Shown: positions 55,788 through 64,000 of the stretch, piece after piece
Layout: every line of letters begins with the position of its first letter
Numbering within the stretch: the stretch's first letter is position 1
NCBI GenBank assembly: GCA_031553755.1
Contig: JAVBKZ010000003.1
Coordinates: 1 to 64,000, forward strand
Length of the DNA stretch: 64,000 nucleotides
Source: JAIRVZ01 sp031553755
GTDB lineage: Bacteria; Bacteroidota; Bacteroidia; Bacteroidales; Azobacteroidaceae
Direction: 5' to 3'
The notes under the pieces: model-generated
Database searches by the model: none
What the model saw: the letters and a program-made list of their open reading frames with translations, nothing else
What the model was told of the DNA's origin: nothing
Position numbers and translations under genes: made by a program

Positions 55788-55819
55788 AAGAGCGCCCGAT
55801 ACCTTCATCAGGCACTCTT
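55788..55819 (-). terminator. Hairpin immediately after susD
   Basis: On the minus strand AAGAGTGCCTGAT and ATCGGGCGCTCTT form 13 pairs, two of them G-U wobbles, around a 6-nt loop, 8 bp after the susD stop. On the plus strand the two wobbles become C-A mismatches. The U tract on the minus strand is weak, so it may protect the susCD message rather than end it. Confidence 0.65.
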
Positions 55820-55826
55820 TATTTTT

Positions 55827-57467
55827 TTATTGAACAGGAACTCCGTCGTATCCCGGATTTTGAGGCATCGGACTGTTTAAGTCGCGTTCCTGAATCGGAA
55901 TCGGAAATAATTCGTGTTTTCCTTTTACGAAAGGATCCATTTCCTTTGCTATCAGAGGATGATTAATTTGATTTTCTGCTCTGTAAGCATTCATCGTTTC
56001 AGCAGCGATACCCCAACGGATTAAGTCGAACCAACGATGACCTTCCATTGCCAATTCAACGCGGCGTTCATGTTGAATCGCTTTGTATAAATCTTCGGGA
56101 GTATCTTGATATCCTCTGTAATTCGGGAATGCAGGAAGAATAGCTTGTGATCCTCTCGCTCTTTTCCTCACTTCTTCTAAAGCCCACTTTGCTTGGCTAT
56201 AGTCTTTGTTTTGAGCCAAACAACAAGCTTCCGCATACATTAACAAAAGATCGGAGTAACGAATTTCTTTTCTATTTATTCCACCTCGGGTTGAATGACC
56301 TAATTTAATCCAGGTTGTATCGTTATTCATCATGGAATATTTTCTCGAAGTATACCTGTTTCCCATATACACATAGACATTTTGCGTATTATTATCGCTG
56401 GCTTCTACCTGACTGGTAGTAGGTGTGTAAATAGTCACATCGCGCCTTGGGTCTCCTGATTCAAATTCGTCATACAGTTCTTGAGTAGGTCTGTTATATC
56501 CCCATCCTTCTTCACTTGCCCATCGCGGACGCGTCATCGTAGGGGTTAATGTCCCTCTTGAAAAACCGGCGCCATTCCATGCGTCAGAGGTGCTTTCTCC
56601 TATGAATTGTGTTTCAAAAATAGATTCTGAATTATTTTCTCCTTCGATTGTGAAAATATCGCTATAATTACTTTTTAAAGAATATTGAGGAGCCTTAGGA
56701 GCTAACCTGATTATGGAATCGGCCTGCAATTTCGCCAAATCATATAAATGATTATTCATATACGCTTTCACCAATAAAGCCCGCGCCGCGCCTTTAGTCG
56801 CGCGTCCTAAATCTTCAGCCGCGTACTCGCTTTTTTCGGGCAAATATTGAATCGCCTGTAATAAATCATTATATATGGAATTATAAATGTCATTCGCTGT
56901 TGCACGGGGTTGTTTCCAGTCTGATTGATATTTTATAACTTCATTTACTAATGGCACACCGCCAAATACGCGCACTAAACGGAAGTAATAAAACGCGCGA
57001 AGGAACAAGGCTTCTCCAATGACACGGTTTTGTACACTCGGATTACTTTCAAATGCTTCAGCTTTCATTTGAGGAACATTGGCAAATACAAAATTACATC
57101 TGAAAATACCCATGTACTGCACTCTATAAAACCACAATAAACTATTGTTATCCGAACGAGTTTTGAAGTTCTCCATATCGTATAAAGCCTCCATTGCACT
57201 TACACCCTCGCCACCTTTTAACGCGTCGTCAGAACAAACATCTCCAATAAACCATTCAGGAAAGAAACCTCCTCCATTATTTTGATACTCCCATTGTAAT
57301 GGAGCATAAGCAGCGGTCGCGGACGCTATCGCATCTGTAGAGGTGTTGAACGCGTCTTTAGCTAAAGTAACACCCGGTTGCTCTATATTTAGATAATCAT
57401 CGCAAGAAACGAATACGCTTAATAAGGTTGCGACAAAAAATAAAATACTATATTTTGTTGTTTTCAT
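55827..57467 (-). CDS. susD: SusD-family outer-membrane glycan-binding lipoprotein
   Basis: The protein has 546 residues. The signal peptide ends at Cys22 (SVFVSC), the site of lipidation. The N-terminal SusD-like domain carries TPR-type helices (FLRAFYYFRLVRVFGGVPLV). The C-terminal RagB/SusD domain shows RYSDLLLMYAEA and HERRVELAMEGHRWFDLIRW, hallmarks of the family. It lies on the cell surface as the lid of the SusC transporter and captures oligosaccharide. It starts 12 bp after susC. The symbol is a family name; the substrate is not starch but probably beta-glucan. Confidence 0.95.
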   Translation of the reverse strand: MKTTKYSILFFVATLLSVFVSCDDYLNIEQPGVTLAKDAFNTSTDAIASATAAYAPLQWEYQNNGGGFFPEWFIGDVCSDDALKGGEGVSAMEALYDMENFKTRSDNNSLLWFYRVQYMGIFRCNFVFANVPQMKAEAFESNPSVQNRVIGEALFLRAFYYFRLVRVFGGVPLVNEVIKYQSDWKQPRATANDIYNSIYNDLLQAIQYLPEKSEYAAEDLGRATKGAARALLVKAYMNNHLYDLAKLQADSIIRLAPKAPQYSLKSNYSDIFTIEGENNSESIFETQFIGESTSDAWNGAGFSRGTLTPTMTRPRWASEEGWGYNRPTQELYDEFESGDPRRDVTIYTPTTSQVEASDNNTQNVYVYMGNRYTSRKYSMMNNDTTWIKLGHSTRGGINRKEIRYSDLLLMYAEACCLAQNKDYSQAKWALEEVRKRARGSQAILPAFPNYRGYQDTPEDLYKAIQHERRVELAMEGHRWFDLIRWGIAAETMNAYRAENQINHPLIAKEMDPFVKGKHELFPIPIQERDLNSPMPQNPGYDGVPVQ

Positions 57468-57479
57468 AATTCTTATTAG

Positions 57480-60400
57480 TTAAAAGTTCATATTCAGTCC
57501 CAAAAGCAATGTGCGGGCTTGAGGGAAGTTCCCATAATCTCTTCCGTTATCGCCAACTTCAGGATCAAATCCTTTGTATTTGGTAAAAGTTAATAAATTA
57601 CTTCCTCCAACATAGAATCTCAAACGCTCTACACCGATTTTTCCTGTTAAACTTTTAGGAATGGTATAACCTATTTGCATGTTTTTCAACCGGAGGTAAG
57701 AAGCGTCTTCCACAAACCGGCTTGATGGCAATTTATTATCTGTACTTCCAAGCGGGTTAGGAATTGACCCATTTGAACCGGGTATGATGTTAATCAGGTG
57801 AGAAGGATTATTAGCGTCTTGTCCGGGGAAATATACATTACGCATATCCGTACTTAACACTGATTCAGAACCGTCAAATTCCAATTTCTTCTGTCTCAGA
57901 CCATTATAAATTTCATTTCCTGCTACTCCTTGAAAAAACATTTGTAAGTCGAAACCTTTATATTCAGCAGTAATATTGAATCCATAAGTGGTAGTCGGGA
58001 ACGGATTTCCTACATCGGTTCTATCCAAATCAGTAATTTGTCCATCTCCATTCAAATCCAAATAACGCGCGTCTCCGGGTTTTGCATTAGGTTGTATCAC
58101 TTTCGGAACTTTTTGTCCTGATCCATTGTCAACCATTGTAACGTGAGCGTCAACTTCTTCCTGAGATTGGAATACGCCATCATAAACTCTCGCCCATATC
58201 GTATTCAAGGCATAACCTTCGGTACTCAAAATAAAATCATTCCATAAAGGTTCTCCTCCGTTCAATTTCGTTAATTCATTGTTTATAAATGAAATATTTC
58301 CTCCTACACTGTAATAGAATCCTCCTATTTTATTTTTATGTTCCAAACTAAATTCAATACCTTGATTTCTTACAGTAGCGGCATTTCCCGTAGGCGCATA
58401 ACGGAAACCTACATGCGCGGGAGGTTGAATAGTCATGTGCATACCATTCGTCGTTCTTTGGAAAATGTCTACCGTTCCATGCAATAAGCCATTGAATAAA
58501 CCAAAATCCAATCCGAGATCTGCTTGTTCCGTATATTCCCATTCAATCACAGGAGGATAGCTACCCATTGATAATCCGGCAGAAAGAGCATTGGGGTTAC
58601 CGTAAGGATATCCAACCATCCAAGAAGTTCCAGTCCAAACATTTTCTACAGCGGAAGTCGCCGATAAAGAGCGTTCATTTCCCAATCTACCCCATGCTAC
58701 TCTTAATTTCAAAAAGTCAACGCTGCTCGATAAAGATTTGAAAAATTCTTCTTCATTGATTTTCCAAGCGCCTGCTACGGAAGGATAAAATTTCCAATAA
58801 TGTCCCGGTGTTAAATAAGAAGACCCATCTACACGGAAGTTTGCGGTCAACAAATATTTATTGTCAAATACATAATGTAAACGACCGAAATATGAAGACA
58901 TTCTTTTGGTACTTACATCATCACCTCCCGATCTTGTAGAATAATAACTTCCATCTTCATTTTGACGAATTGTACTTGGAGCATTACTTACATACCAATT
59001 TCTTTCGTCTGTATTAACGAGTTCCGAACCACTGGCATTCACTGAATAATAATTGAATTTCTCGGCAGTAGCTCCAAACATTGCGGTAATGTCATGTTTT
59101 TTAGCTAAAAGAGTATTATAAGTAGCTGTTCCTTCATAGGTTAATTGCTGACTACGCGACATGGAAGCCGACACGCCATTTTTACTTATTGAATTATAAA
59201 TTACATTCAACACCGGAGTAAATGTCCTGTTCATTCCATTCCATAACTTCATGCTAACGTCTCCACGCAAAACAAGCCCTTTAAGCGGAGTAATTTCAGC
59301 AAAAACATCTCCTACCCAATCATCATTATTATTATTCGGATGAGAATTAAACACTTGGTTATAAGGATGGACTACATTTCTGAATAAAGAAGGCGTAGAA
59401 TATTGTCCACTCATATCCTTTTTAGGTACTCTTTTGGTATAATTGCTATAAGTTCCTTCAGGATATTTCACAGGATCCCAAGGAGCCATAGACATCGCGC
59501 TTGAAATCAGAGCCGTATTCCCATTTCCTTGAATATTTCTGTTATGAGAATTTGAAAAAGAAAGGTTTTCTCCTATTTTCAACCATTTTCTTACCTGAAA
59601 AGAAGTATTGACACGCAATGTCAAACGATCATAAAAAGATCCGATCAATGTACCTTCTTGGTCGAAATAGTTGGTACTAAACATATAATTGGCTTTTTCA
59701 TTTCCACCATCTATAGAAAAATAATAGTTCTGAATCATCGCGTCTTTTACAAACACTTCATCTTGCCAATCTGTATCAATTTTCGTATAATCCATTCCAT
59801 CAGGTTCTGTATCCGACATAATTCTGGGATAAAATGTATCATTATTAGGTGTGAAATTAGACCGTATCCATTCATTCAAGCCATTATCATCCAATTCTTT
59901 TTTCGTATTAGAAAAAGTAGCTTTCATGTTTGCAAACTCATCTCGCTTCATTACATCTAAGTCCTTCCACCTGTTTTGAGTACCGGCATACGCTTCAAAA
60001 GTAATATTGGATTTTCCTGTTTTATCTCCTTTTTTAGTTGTAATCAAGATAACTCCGTTTGCCCCACGAGAACCATAAATAGCACATGCGGAAGCATCTT
60101 TCAAGACTTCTAATGACGCGACATCACTCGAACTTAAAAAATTGATATTATCTGTGATTACTCCATCTACAACATAAATCGGATTAGAATTATTTACGGT
60201 ACCTATCCCTCTGATTCGAATTGAGGCATCAGCTCCCGGTTGACCTGAATTAGAGTTAACGGTTACCCCTGCCATACGTCCTTGTAAGGCTTGATCGATT
60301 TTAGCAACAGGAGCCACCTTCAGTTTTTCTCCGGAAACCGAACCTACCGCTCCTGTTATATCGCTCCTTTTTATAGAACCATAGCCAACAGCGACTACTT

Positions 60401-60707
60401 CTTCCAACAGAGTTTCATTGGCTTTTAAAACAACATCGATTTTTCCCGTTTTTTTTACAACCATATCCTGAGGAAAATACCCCATATATGAAAATGTAAG
60501 CTTGGTATTGACCGGAACTTTGATAGAATATTTACCATCTACATCTGTGATAGTACCTCTATTGGTTCCTTTTTCAAAAACACTAACTCCAATAAGCGGT
60601 TCTTCACCTTCTTTTGAAGTAATAACTCCAGTTACGACAACCTCATTTTGAGCAAATACACCTGCCGTAAAAACCAACATTAAGAAAAGAAATAATACTT
60701 TCTTCAT
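57480..60707 (-). CDS. susC: SusC-family TonB-dependent transporter
   Basis: The protein has 1075 residues: signal peptide 1-19; carboxypeptidase-regulatory-like domain (about 22-95, VTGVITSKEGEEPLIGVSV); TonB box in EEVVAVGYGS; plug domain (about 110-225, GRMAGVTVNSNSGQPGADAS, then IRIRGIGTVNNSNPIYVVDG); 22-strand barrel ending in LLLGLNMNF. It imports oligosaccharides bound by SusD across the outer membrane using energy from TonB. As first gene after a strong promoter (60815-60847), it should lead the PUL transcript. The symbol is a family name. Confidence 0.96.
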   Translation of the reverse strand: MKKVLFLFLMLVFTAGVFAQNEVVVTGVITSKEGEEPLIGVSVFEKGTNRGTITDVDGKYSIKVPVNTKLTFSYMGYFPQDMVVKKTGKIDVVLKANETLLEEVVAVGYGSIKRSDITGAVGSVSGEKLKVAPVAKIDQALQGRMAGVTVNSNSGQPGADASIRIRGIGTVNNSNPIYVVDGVITDNINFLSSSDVASLEVLKDASACAIYGSRGANGVILITTKKGDKTGKSNITFEAYAGTQNRWKDLDVMKRDEFANMKATFSNTKKELDDNGLNEWIRSNFTPNNDTFYPRIMSDTEPDGMDYTKIDTDWQDEVFVKDAMIQNYYFSIDGGNEKANYMFSTNYFDQEGTLIGSFYDRLTLRVNTSFQVRKWLKIGENLSFSNSHNRNIQGNGNTALISSAMSMAPWDPVKYPEGTYSNYTKRVPKKDMSGQYSTPSLFRNVVHPYNQVFNSHPNNNNDDWVGDVFAEITPLKGLVLRGDVSMKLWNGMNRTFTPVLNVIYNSISKNGVSASMSRSQQLTYEGTATYNTLLAKKHDITAMFGATAEKFNYYSVNASGSELVNTDERNWYVSNAPSTIRQNEDGSYYSTRSGGDDVSTKRMSSYFGRLHYVFDNKYLLTANFRVDGSSYLTPGHYWKFYPSVAGAWKINEEEFFKSLSSSVDFLKLRVAWGRLGNERSLSATSAVENVWTGTSWMVGYPYGNPNALSAGLSMGSYPPVIEWEYTEQADLGLDFGLFNGLLHGTVDIFQRTTNGMHMTIQPPAHVGFRYAPTGNAATVRNQGIEFSLEHKNKIGGFYYSVGGNISFINNELTKLNGGEPLWNDFILSTEGYALNTIWARVYDGVFQSQEEVDAHVTMVDNGSGQKVPKVIQPNAKPGDARYLDLNGDGQITDLDRTDVGNPFPTTTYGFNITAEYKGFDLQMFFQGVAGNEIYNGLRQKKLEFDGSESVLSTDMRNVYFPGQDANNPSHLINIIPGSNGSIPNPLGSTDNKLPSSRFVEDASYLRLKNMQIGYTIPKSLTGKIGVERLRFYVGGSNLLTFTKYKGFDPEVGDNGRDYGNFPQARTLLLGLNMNF

Positions 60708-60814
60708 ACAGCATTGATTTTAAAGATTGATTTTAATAAATGACAATAATAATTGTTCATTTTTTTGTTTAACACGGTATTCTTCATTTTCACGATATTA
60801 AAAATTCTTTATCA

Positions 60815-60847
60815 CAAAGTTAGGCTCCATCCATCCCCATATTCAAA
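60815..60847 (-). promoter_or_regulatory. Promoter for susC: TTTG -33 box, 21-bp spacer, TAACTTTG -7 box
   Basis: Read on the minus strand, TTTG (60847-60844) precedes TAACTTTG (60822-60815) by exactly 21 bp. This fits the Bacteroidetes housekeeping consensus (TTTG, 19-23 bp, TAnnTTTG) best of all sites in the window. The transcript would begin near 60808, leaving a leader of about 100 nt. The rest of the 60708-61104 gap is AT-rich with no ORF. Confidence 0.75.
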
Positions 60848-61017
60848 TTTTTCGCCCTTACAAAAACACATCAAAGACTTACAAATAACTACATCACAAC
60901 TACATCAATCAATCACAAACAACTATAAAACAATAGATTAGTTTTTAATTTTCAAAACCAAACTTAAAATTTCAACAGAATTAAAACAGCAGAAAAGCAA
61001 CGGATAGGAAATAAAAA

Positions 61018-61059
61018 TTCACTACTAAATTTTCTTAAATCAGAAAATTTAGTAGTGAA
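61018..61059 (-). terminator. Perfect 18-bp AT-rich palindrome between regulator and susC
   Basis: TTCACTACTAAATTTTCT (61018-61035) is repeated as its exact reverse complement at 61042-61059, with a 6-bp loop. It starts 46 bp after the regulator stop. On the minus strand it is followed by TTTTTAT, as in an intrinsic terminator, but only 4 of 18 pairs are G-C. As a perfect dyad it could instead be an operator for the LuxR-type regulator, about 170 bp upstream of the susC -33 box. Confidence 0.6.
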
Positions 61060-61104
61060 AAATTATAATAAGAATGTATAAAAAATATTAGGATAACATT
61101 TAGA

Positions 61105-63987
61105 TCAATACTTTTGCAGCCACTCATTCAGACTATCATCACGGTCCATGCCCAATCTCTTTCTCAACCGGTAACGATTTAATTCGACACTACGGACCGA
61201 AATGTTTGTCAGTTCTGCAATTTCTTTTGAAGATAGGTTCATTTTAAGAAACGCGCATAGTTTTCGTTCGTTATTAGTAAGGTAAGGATAATCTTCTTTC
61301 AGATTTTTGAAAAAATTGTCGTGAACCAAATCAAAATTTTCCTCAAATTTTTTCCAATAATCATCGCGTTCCACACTCTGATTGATTTTGAGTTGTAACT
61401 TTCGAATGTTCTTTTTAGTTTCTATCGATTTAATTTCTTCATGAATTTTATTCAATTCATCGTTTATATATGAAAATATTTCATTTTTGTCTTTGACAAT
61501 CATAATCGTACTTGCCAATTCATTCGATTTCAACCTGAGTTCGTTTTCCAATCGCTCCTGTTTCAGCCGCAAAATCTCCTGTTCTTGTTCCATTGTTTGT
61601 TGGCGAAACTCTTCTTCCTGCCTGAGAATTTGAGCATCTTTTTCATAAACAATATGTCGCTTGCCCTTTTCCCATCGATAATTAAAGTACTTAAACATAA
61701 TAAAAATTAAAATCAACCACACAATCACATACATCAAATACGCCCAATTAGTCCGATACCAAGGAGGTAATATAACGAATGAATACTCCGCGTAAACTGG
61801 TTCTTGAGAATAATTATTAATAGATCTTACACAAAAGGTGTATTTTCCTTCGCCAAGTTTGGTGTATTCTTTTGTTTTCAATGATGAATACTGACTCCAA
61901 TCCTGATCGTAATTACTCAATTTATACGAATACAATACATTCGGATTAAAATCATACGTAGTTGTATTGAATTCAAACCTCAATGAATTGAATTGATAAG
62001 AAATTTCAGGTATGACAACCGTTTTTTTATAATTATCCCTAAAAATCAGAGAATCAATTTCCGAACGCAACCAAAGTCGCCTTATATTTAAATATGGTTT
62101 ACGTTTTATCGAGGTCGATCGAGGATTCATCCATGAAAAGCCATCGTCTGTGCCAATTAACGTACAATTTTCATCAATCGGATTAATGTGTTCAAATCCG
62201 CCAAACAGCAACCGCCTGAAATATTGTCCGGTCGAAATATCCGACTCATATTTATTTGTTTCAGGATTTAAGCGGGAATATCCGACAGCCCAATTGTTAA
62301 CAAACCAATAAGTATTTGATTTTTTATTTTGCTTTAACGAAGTATAAGGTCTCACTCCTCCTAAAATAGAAGTCATTTTGTCATCAATTACCATAGAATC
62401 TCTTACGGAATCATATTTAAAAATTCCTCGTTGTGTGGCGATAACAATTTTTCCATCCAAATAATATATGCCGTTGTATTTATCGGAAGGTAATCCCTTA
62501 TTCATTCCATAACAAATATTTTCTATAATGCTATCCCCTCTTTGATTCAACCTTAAACGTATGATACCTCTTTGGGCATCGCTTTTCCAGAGGTATTTTT
62601 CATCACATTCAAAATTCGCGACCGGATCTTCAAAACCTTTTATGTGATATAAAACTTCCCATTTCCCTTTTTCTTTTTTCAATAATTGAAATCCGGAATA
62701 AGTGCCCGCTAAAACGGTATCTTTTTTCTGAAAATACGGCTTTACAGCCCACGTTCCTTTTGTTCCGTGAACAGGAGTAACATTATTGCCTTCTACAATA
62801 TATATCCCTGTATTGTGAGAGCAAAATAAATCGCCATCTATTTCAGTCAAATCCCAAACCTGACCCGACAAACGAGGAATTCTGTCCAGAACAACCGGTT
62901 TTTCGCCAACTTCAATCGGCCATTTTTTCAGCATCAAACCCTGATTTGTACCTAAATACATATTGTCTCCCTTCAGATAAGAAGCAGTCCCTTTTCCATA
63001 AAAATTAGAAGTACTATAAAGATTTGTAACCGGAAAATTAAGGGCGACATAACTAATACCTTCATCCAGACCTAACCACAGATTATTATCAACATCAAAA
63101 GCCATTGACAGGATCGTATTATTCAATAATCCGCTATATACATTTAACTGTGTGTATATATTTCCTGCGTAATCTATCACTAATAATCCTTTTTGAACAG
63201 TTCCTATCGCGATATATTTATTATTAATGGTGGCGCAAAACACCTGTAATGTAGATAACATTCCATCAATATTCGTTTTGAAAGGAATTATATCTTTTTC
63301 TTTCGAAAGATATAATCCGTCAAAAGCCGTAACAAATAAATCTTGCGATTGGGAATATGGAAGAATACCAACAACTTGTTTTCCTTTCAACAGCGGACTA
63401 TCGTGTTTTACGAACACATCTCCCATCAGATAATATACATTATGAGAAGTTGCCACCCATAAAACATTTTTAACGACCGCACTGTATTCTATCTTCTCTT
63501 TGAGGTCTAAAACCTCAATTTTCCCTTCGACGTATTTTAATATAACGCTTTCCCCCTGAAAATATAAAACGTTATCTATCCGATGTATTTTCCATACGTT
63601 TCCATAATGTATATTTGGAGCAATATTATTGAGAGAATGATACGCGAGAGAACCCGATGAAGAGATATCAAAATAACCAAATTCATTTTCCGCTCCGGCA
63701 AATATTTTATTATCATACTGGAGTAAAGAACGGACACAGGTATTATTTGTAACCGGATAAGTTGTCCAATCCGATCCATCAAATTCAAGCATCCCGTAAC
63801 TGTTTCCAAAATATATCCAGGTATTCGACGATTGCGAAATGCTCCAATTTTGTGGTCCTGAAGAATAATTAGAACGGGTATAATTGAGCACCTTTGGATA
63901 CCAATCAGCCCAAAGATTAAAAGGGACCGTTACAAGAAGGAATAAGAAAATTAATCGTGTCAGTAATTTTGTGTAAAAAAATCGCAT
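61105..63987 (-). CDS. Transmembrane one-component regulator: beta-propeller sensor, Y_Y_Y domain, LuxR-type HTH
   Basis: The protein has 960 residues. Order: signal/anchor segment 1-27; a periplasmic beta-propeller sensor (about 30-680) with NLWLGLDEGISYV-type blades; Y_Y_Y domain (about 685-740, YSYKLSNYDQDWSQYSSLKT); transmembrane helix about 749-770; coiled coil about 772-860; and a C-terminal LuxR-like helix-turn-helix (about 899-960, LTNNERKLCAFLKMNLSSKE, then IAELTNISVRSVELNRYRLR). The sensor half is that of hybrid two-component (HTCS) regulators, but no kinase or receiver domain is present; the signal passes straight to DNA binding. It is placed directly ahead of susC. It should sense a glucan fragment and switch on the locus. 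Its own promoter lies beyond the window end. Confidence 0.92.
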   Translation of the reverse strand: MRFFYTKLLTRLIFLFLLVTVPFNLWADWYPKVLNYTRSNYSSGPQNWSISQSSNTWIYFGNSYGMLEFDGSDWTTYPVTNNTCVRSLLQYDNKIFAGAENEFGYFDISSSGSLAYHSLNNIAPNIHYGNVWKIHRIDNVLYFQGESVILKYVEGKIEVLDLKEKIEYSAVVKNVLWVATSHNVYYLMGDVFVKHDSPLLKGKQVVGILPYSQSQDLFVTAFDGLYLSKEKDIIPFKTNIDGMLSTLQVFCATINNKYIAIGTVQKGLLVIDYAGNIYTQLNVYSGLLNNTILSMAFDVDNNLWLGLDEGISYVALNFPVTNLYSTSNFYGKGTASYLKGDNMYLGTNQGLMLKKWPIEVGEKPVVLDRIPRLSGQVWDLTEIDGDLFCSHNTGIYIVEGNNVTPVHGTKGTWAVKPYFQKKDTVLAGTYSGFQLLKKEKGKWEVLYHIKGFEDPVANFECDEKYLWKSDAQRGIIRLRLNQRGDSIIENICYGMNKGLPSDKYNGIYYLDGKIVIATQRGIFKYDSVRDSMVIDDKMTSILGGVRPYTSLKQNKKSNTYWFVNNWAVGYSRLNPETNKYESDISTGQYFRRLLFGGFEHINPIDENCTLIGTDDGFSWMNPRSTSIKRKPYLNIRRLWLRSEIDSLIFRDNYKKTVVIPEISYQFNSLRFEFNTTTYDFNPNVLYSYKLSNYDQDWSQYSSLKTKEYTKLGEGKYTFCVRSINNYSQEPVYAEYSFVILPPWYRTNWAYLMYVIVWLILIFIMFKYFNYRWEKGKRHIVYEKDAQILRQEEEFRQQTMEQEQEILRLKQERLENELRLKSNELASTIMIVKDKNEIFSYINDELNKIHEEIKSIETKKNIRKLQLKINQSVERDDYWKKFEENFDLVHDNFFKNLKEDYPYLTNNERKLCAFLKMNLSSKEIAELTNISVRSVELNRYRLRKRLGMDRDDSLNEWLQKY

Positions 63988-64000
63988 AAATACTTTCCCT

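Noticed and set aside
1..64000. CRISPR array, tRNA or rRNA genes
   Set aside because: No regularly spaced direct repeats with unique spacers and no tRNA- or rRNA-like sequence were noticed on reading.

Overview
The window reads as a low-GC Bacteroidales (Bacteroidota) chromosome segment. The evidence is a SusC/SusD pair, many type IX secretion (T9SS) C-terminal sorting domains, Bacteroidetes-type promoters (TAnnTTTG) and Bacteroidetes-style housekeeping genes. The combination of SusCD with T9SS suggests a relative of Paludibacter or the Dysgonomonadaceae rather than a gut Bacteroides, but genus cannot be fixed from this sequence.

Left part (1-11640), accessory and decaying. It starts with the tail of an HlyD-type membrane fusion protein. 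A 1377-bp IS4-family insertion sequence (511-1887) with perfect 17-bp terminal inverted repeats follows. It sits among broken genes: a signal-peptide stub, a gene tail and a frameshifted LytTR response-regulator remnant. Next is a three-gene plus-strand operon (2713-9676) encoding a secreted alpha-helical protein, a 1763-residue Pmp-like beta-helix T9SS protein and a small membrane-anchored protein. The cca gene lies on the minus strand, followed by a secreted-protein pseudogene broken in a T run.

Middle part (11800-19895), housekeeping, plus strand: a TPR-like lipoprotein, a P-type Ca2+ ATPase, a kinase-RapZ fusion protein, pyrB, pyrI, a flavin reductase-like protein and an outer-membrane barrel protein.

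Right part (19892-63987), a co-directional minus-strand polysaccharide-utilisation locus of about 44 kb. A membrane-spanning sensor with a LuxR-type HTH (61105-63987) precedes a well-formed promoter, then susC, susD, a small sorted surface protein, two GH128 enzymes, GH16, a GH3 lipoprotein and a large sorted GH2. Four sorted multidomain proteins of unknown function (33613-43848) come next, then a beta-helix protein, a GH2, a very large GH81, a multidomain GH3 and a clan GH-A glycosidase. GH128, GH16 and GH81 together point to beta-1,3-glucan (laminarin, curdlan, callose or fungal wall glucan) as substrate. Endo-enzymes and binding proteins are mostly routed to the cell surface by T9SS. SusCD would import oligosaccharides, and the unsorted GH3, GH2 and GH-A enzymes would finish them in the periplasm.

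The best candidate for something undescribed is a Cys-bracketed module of about 110-150 residues, present in six copies in three adjacent sorted proteins (33613-41261). I recognise it as no known family. It could be a new glycan-binding module. Several intergenic hairpins carry G-U wobbles that pair only in minus-strand RNA, which fits terminators or processing sites subdividing the long transcript.
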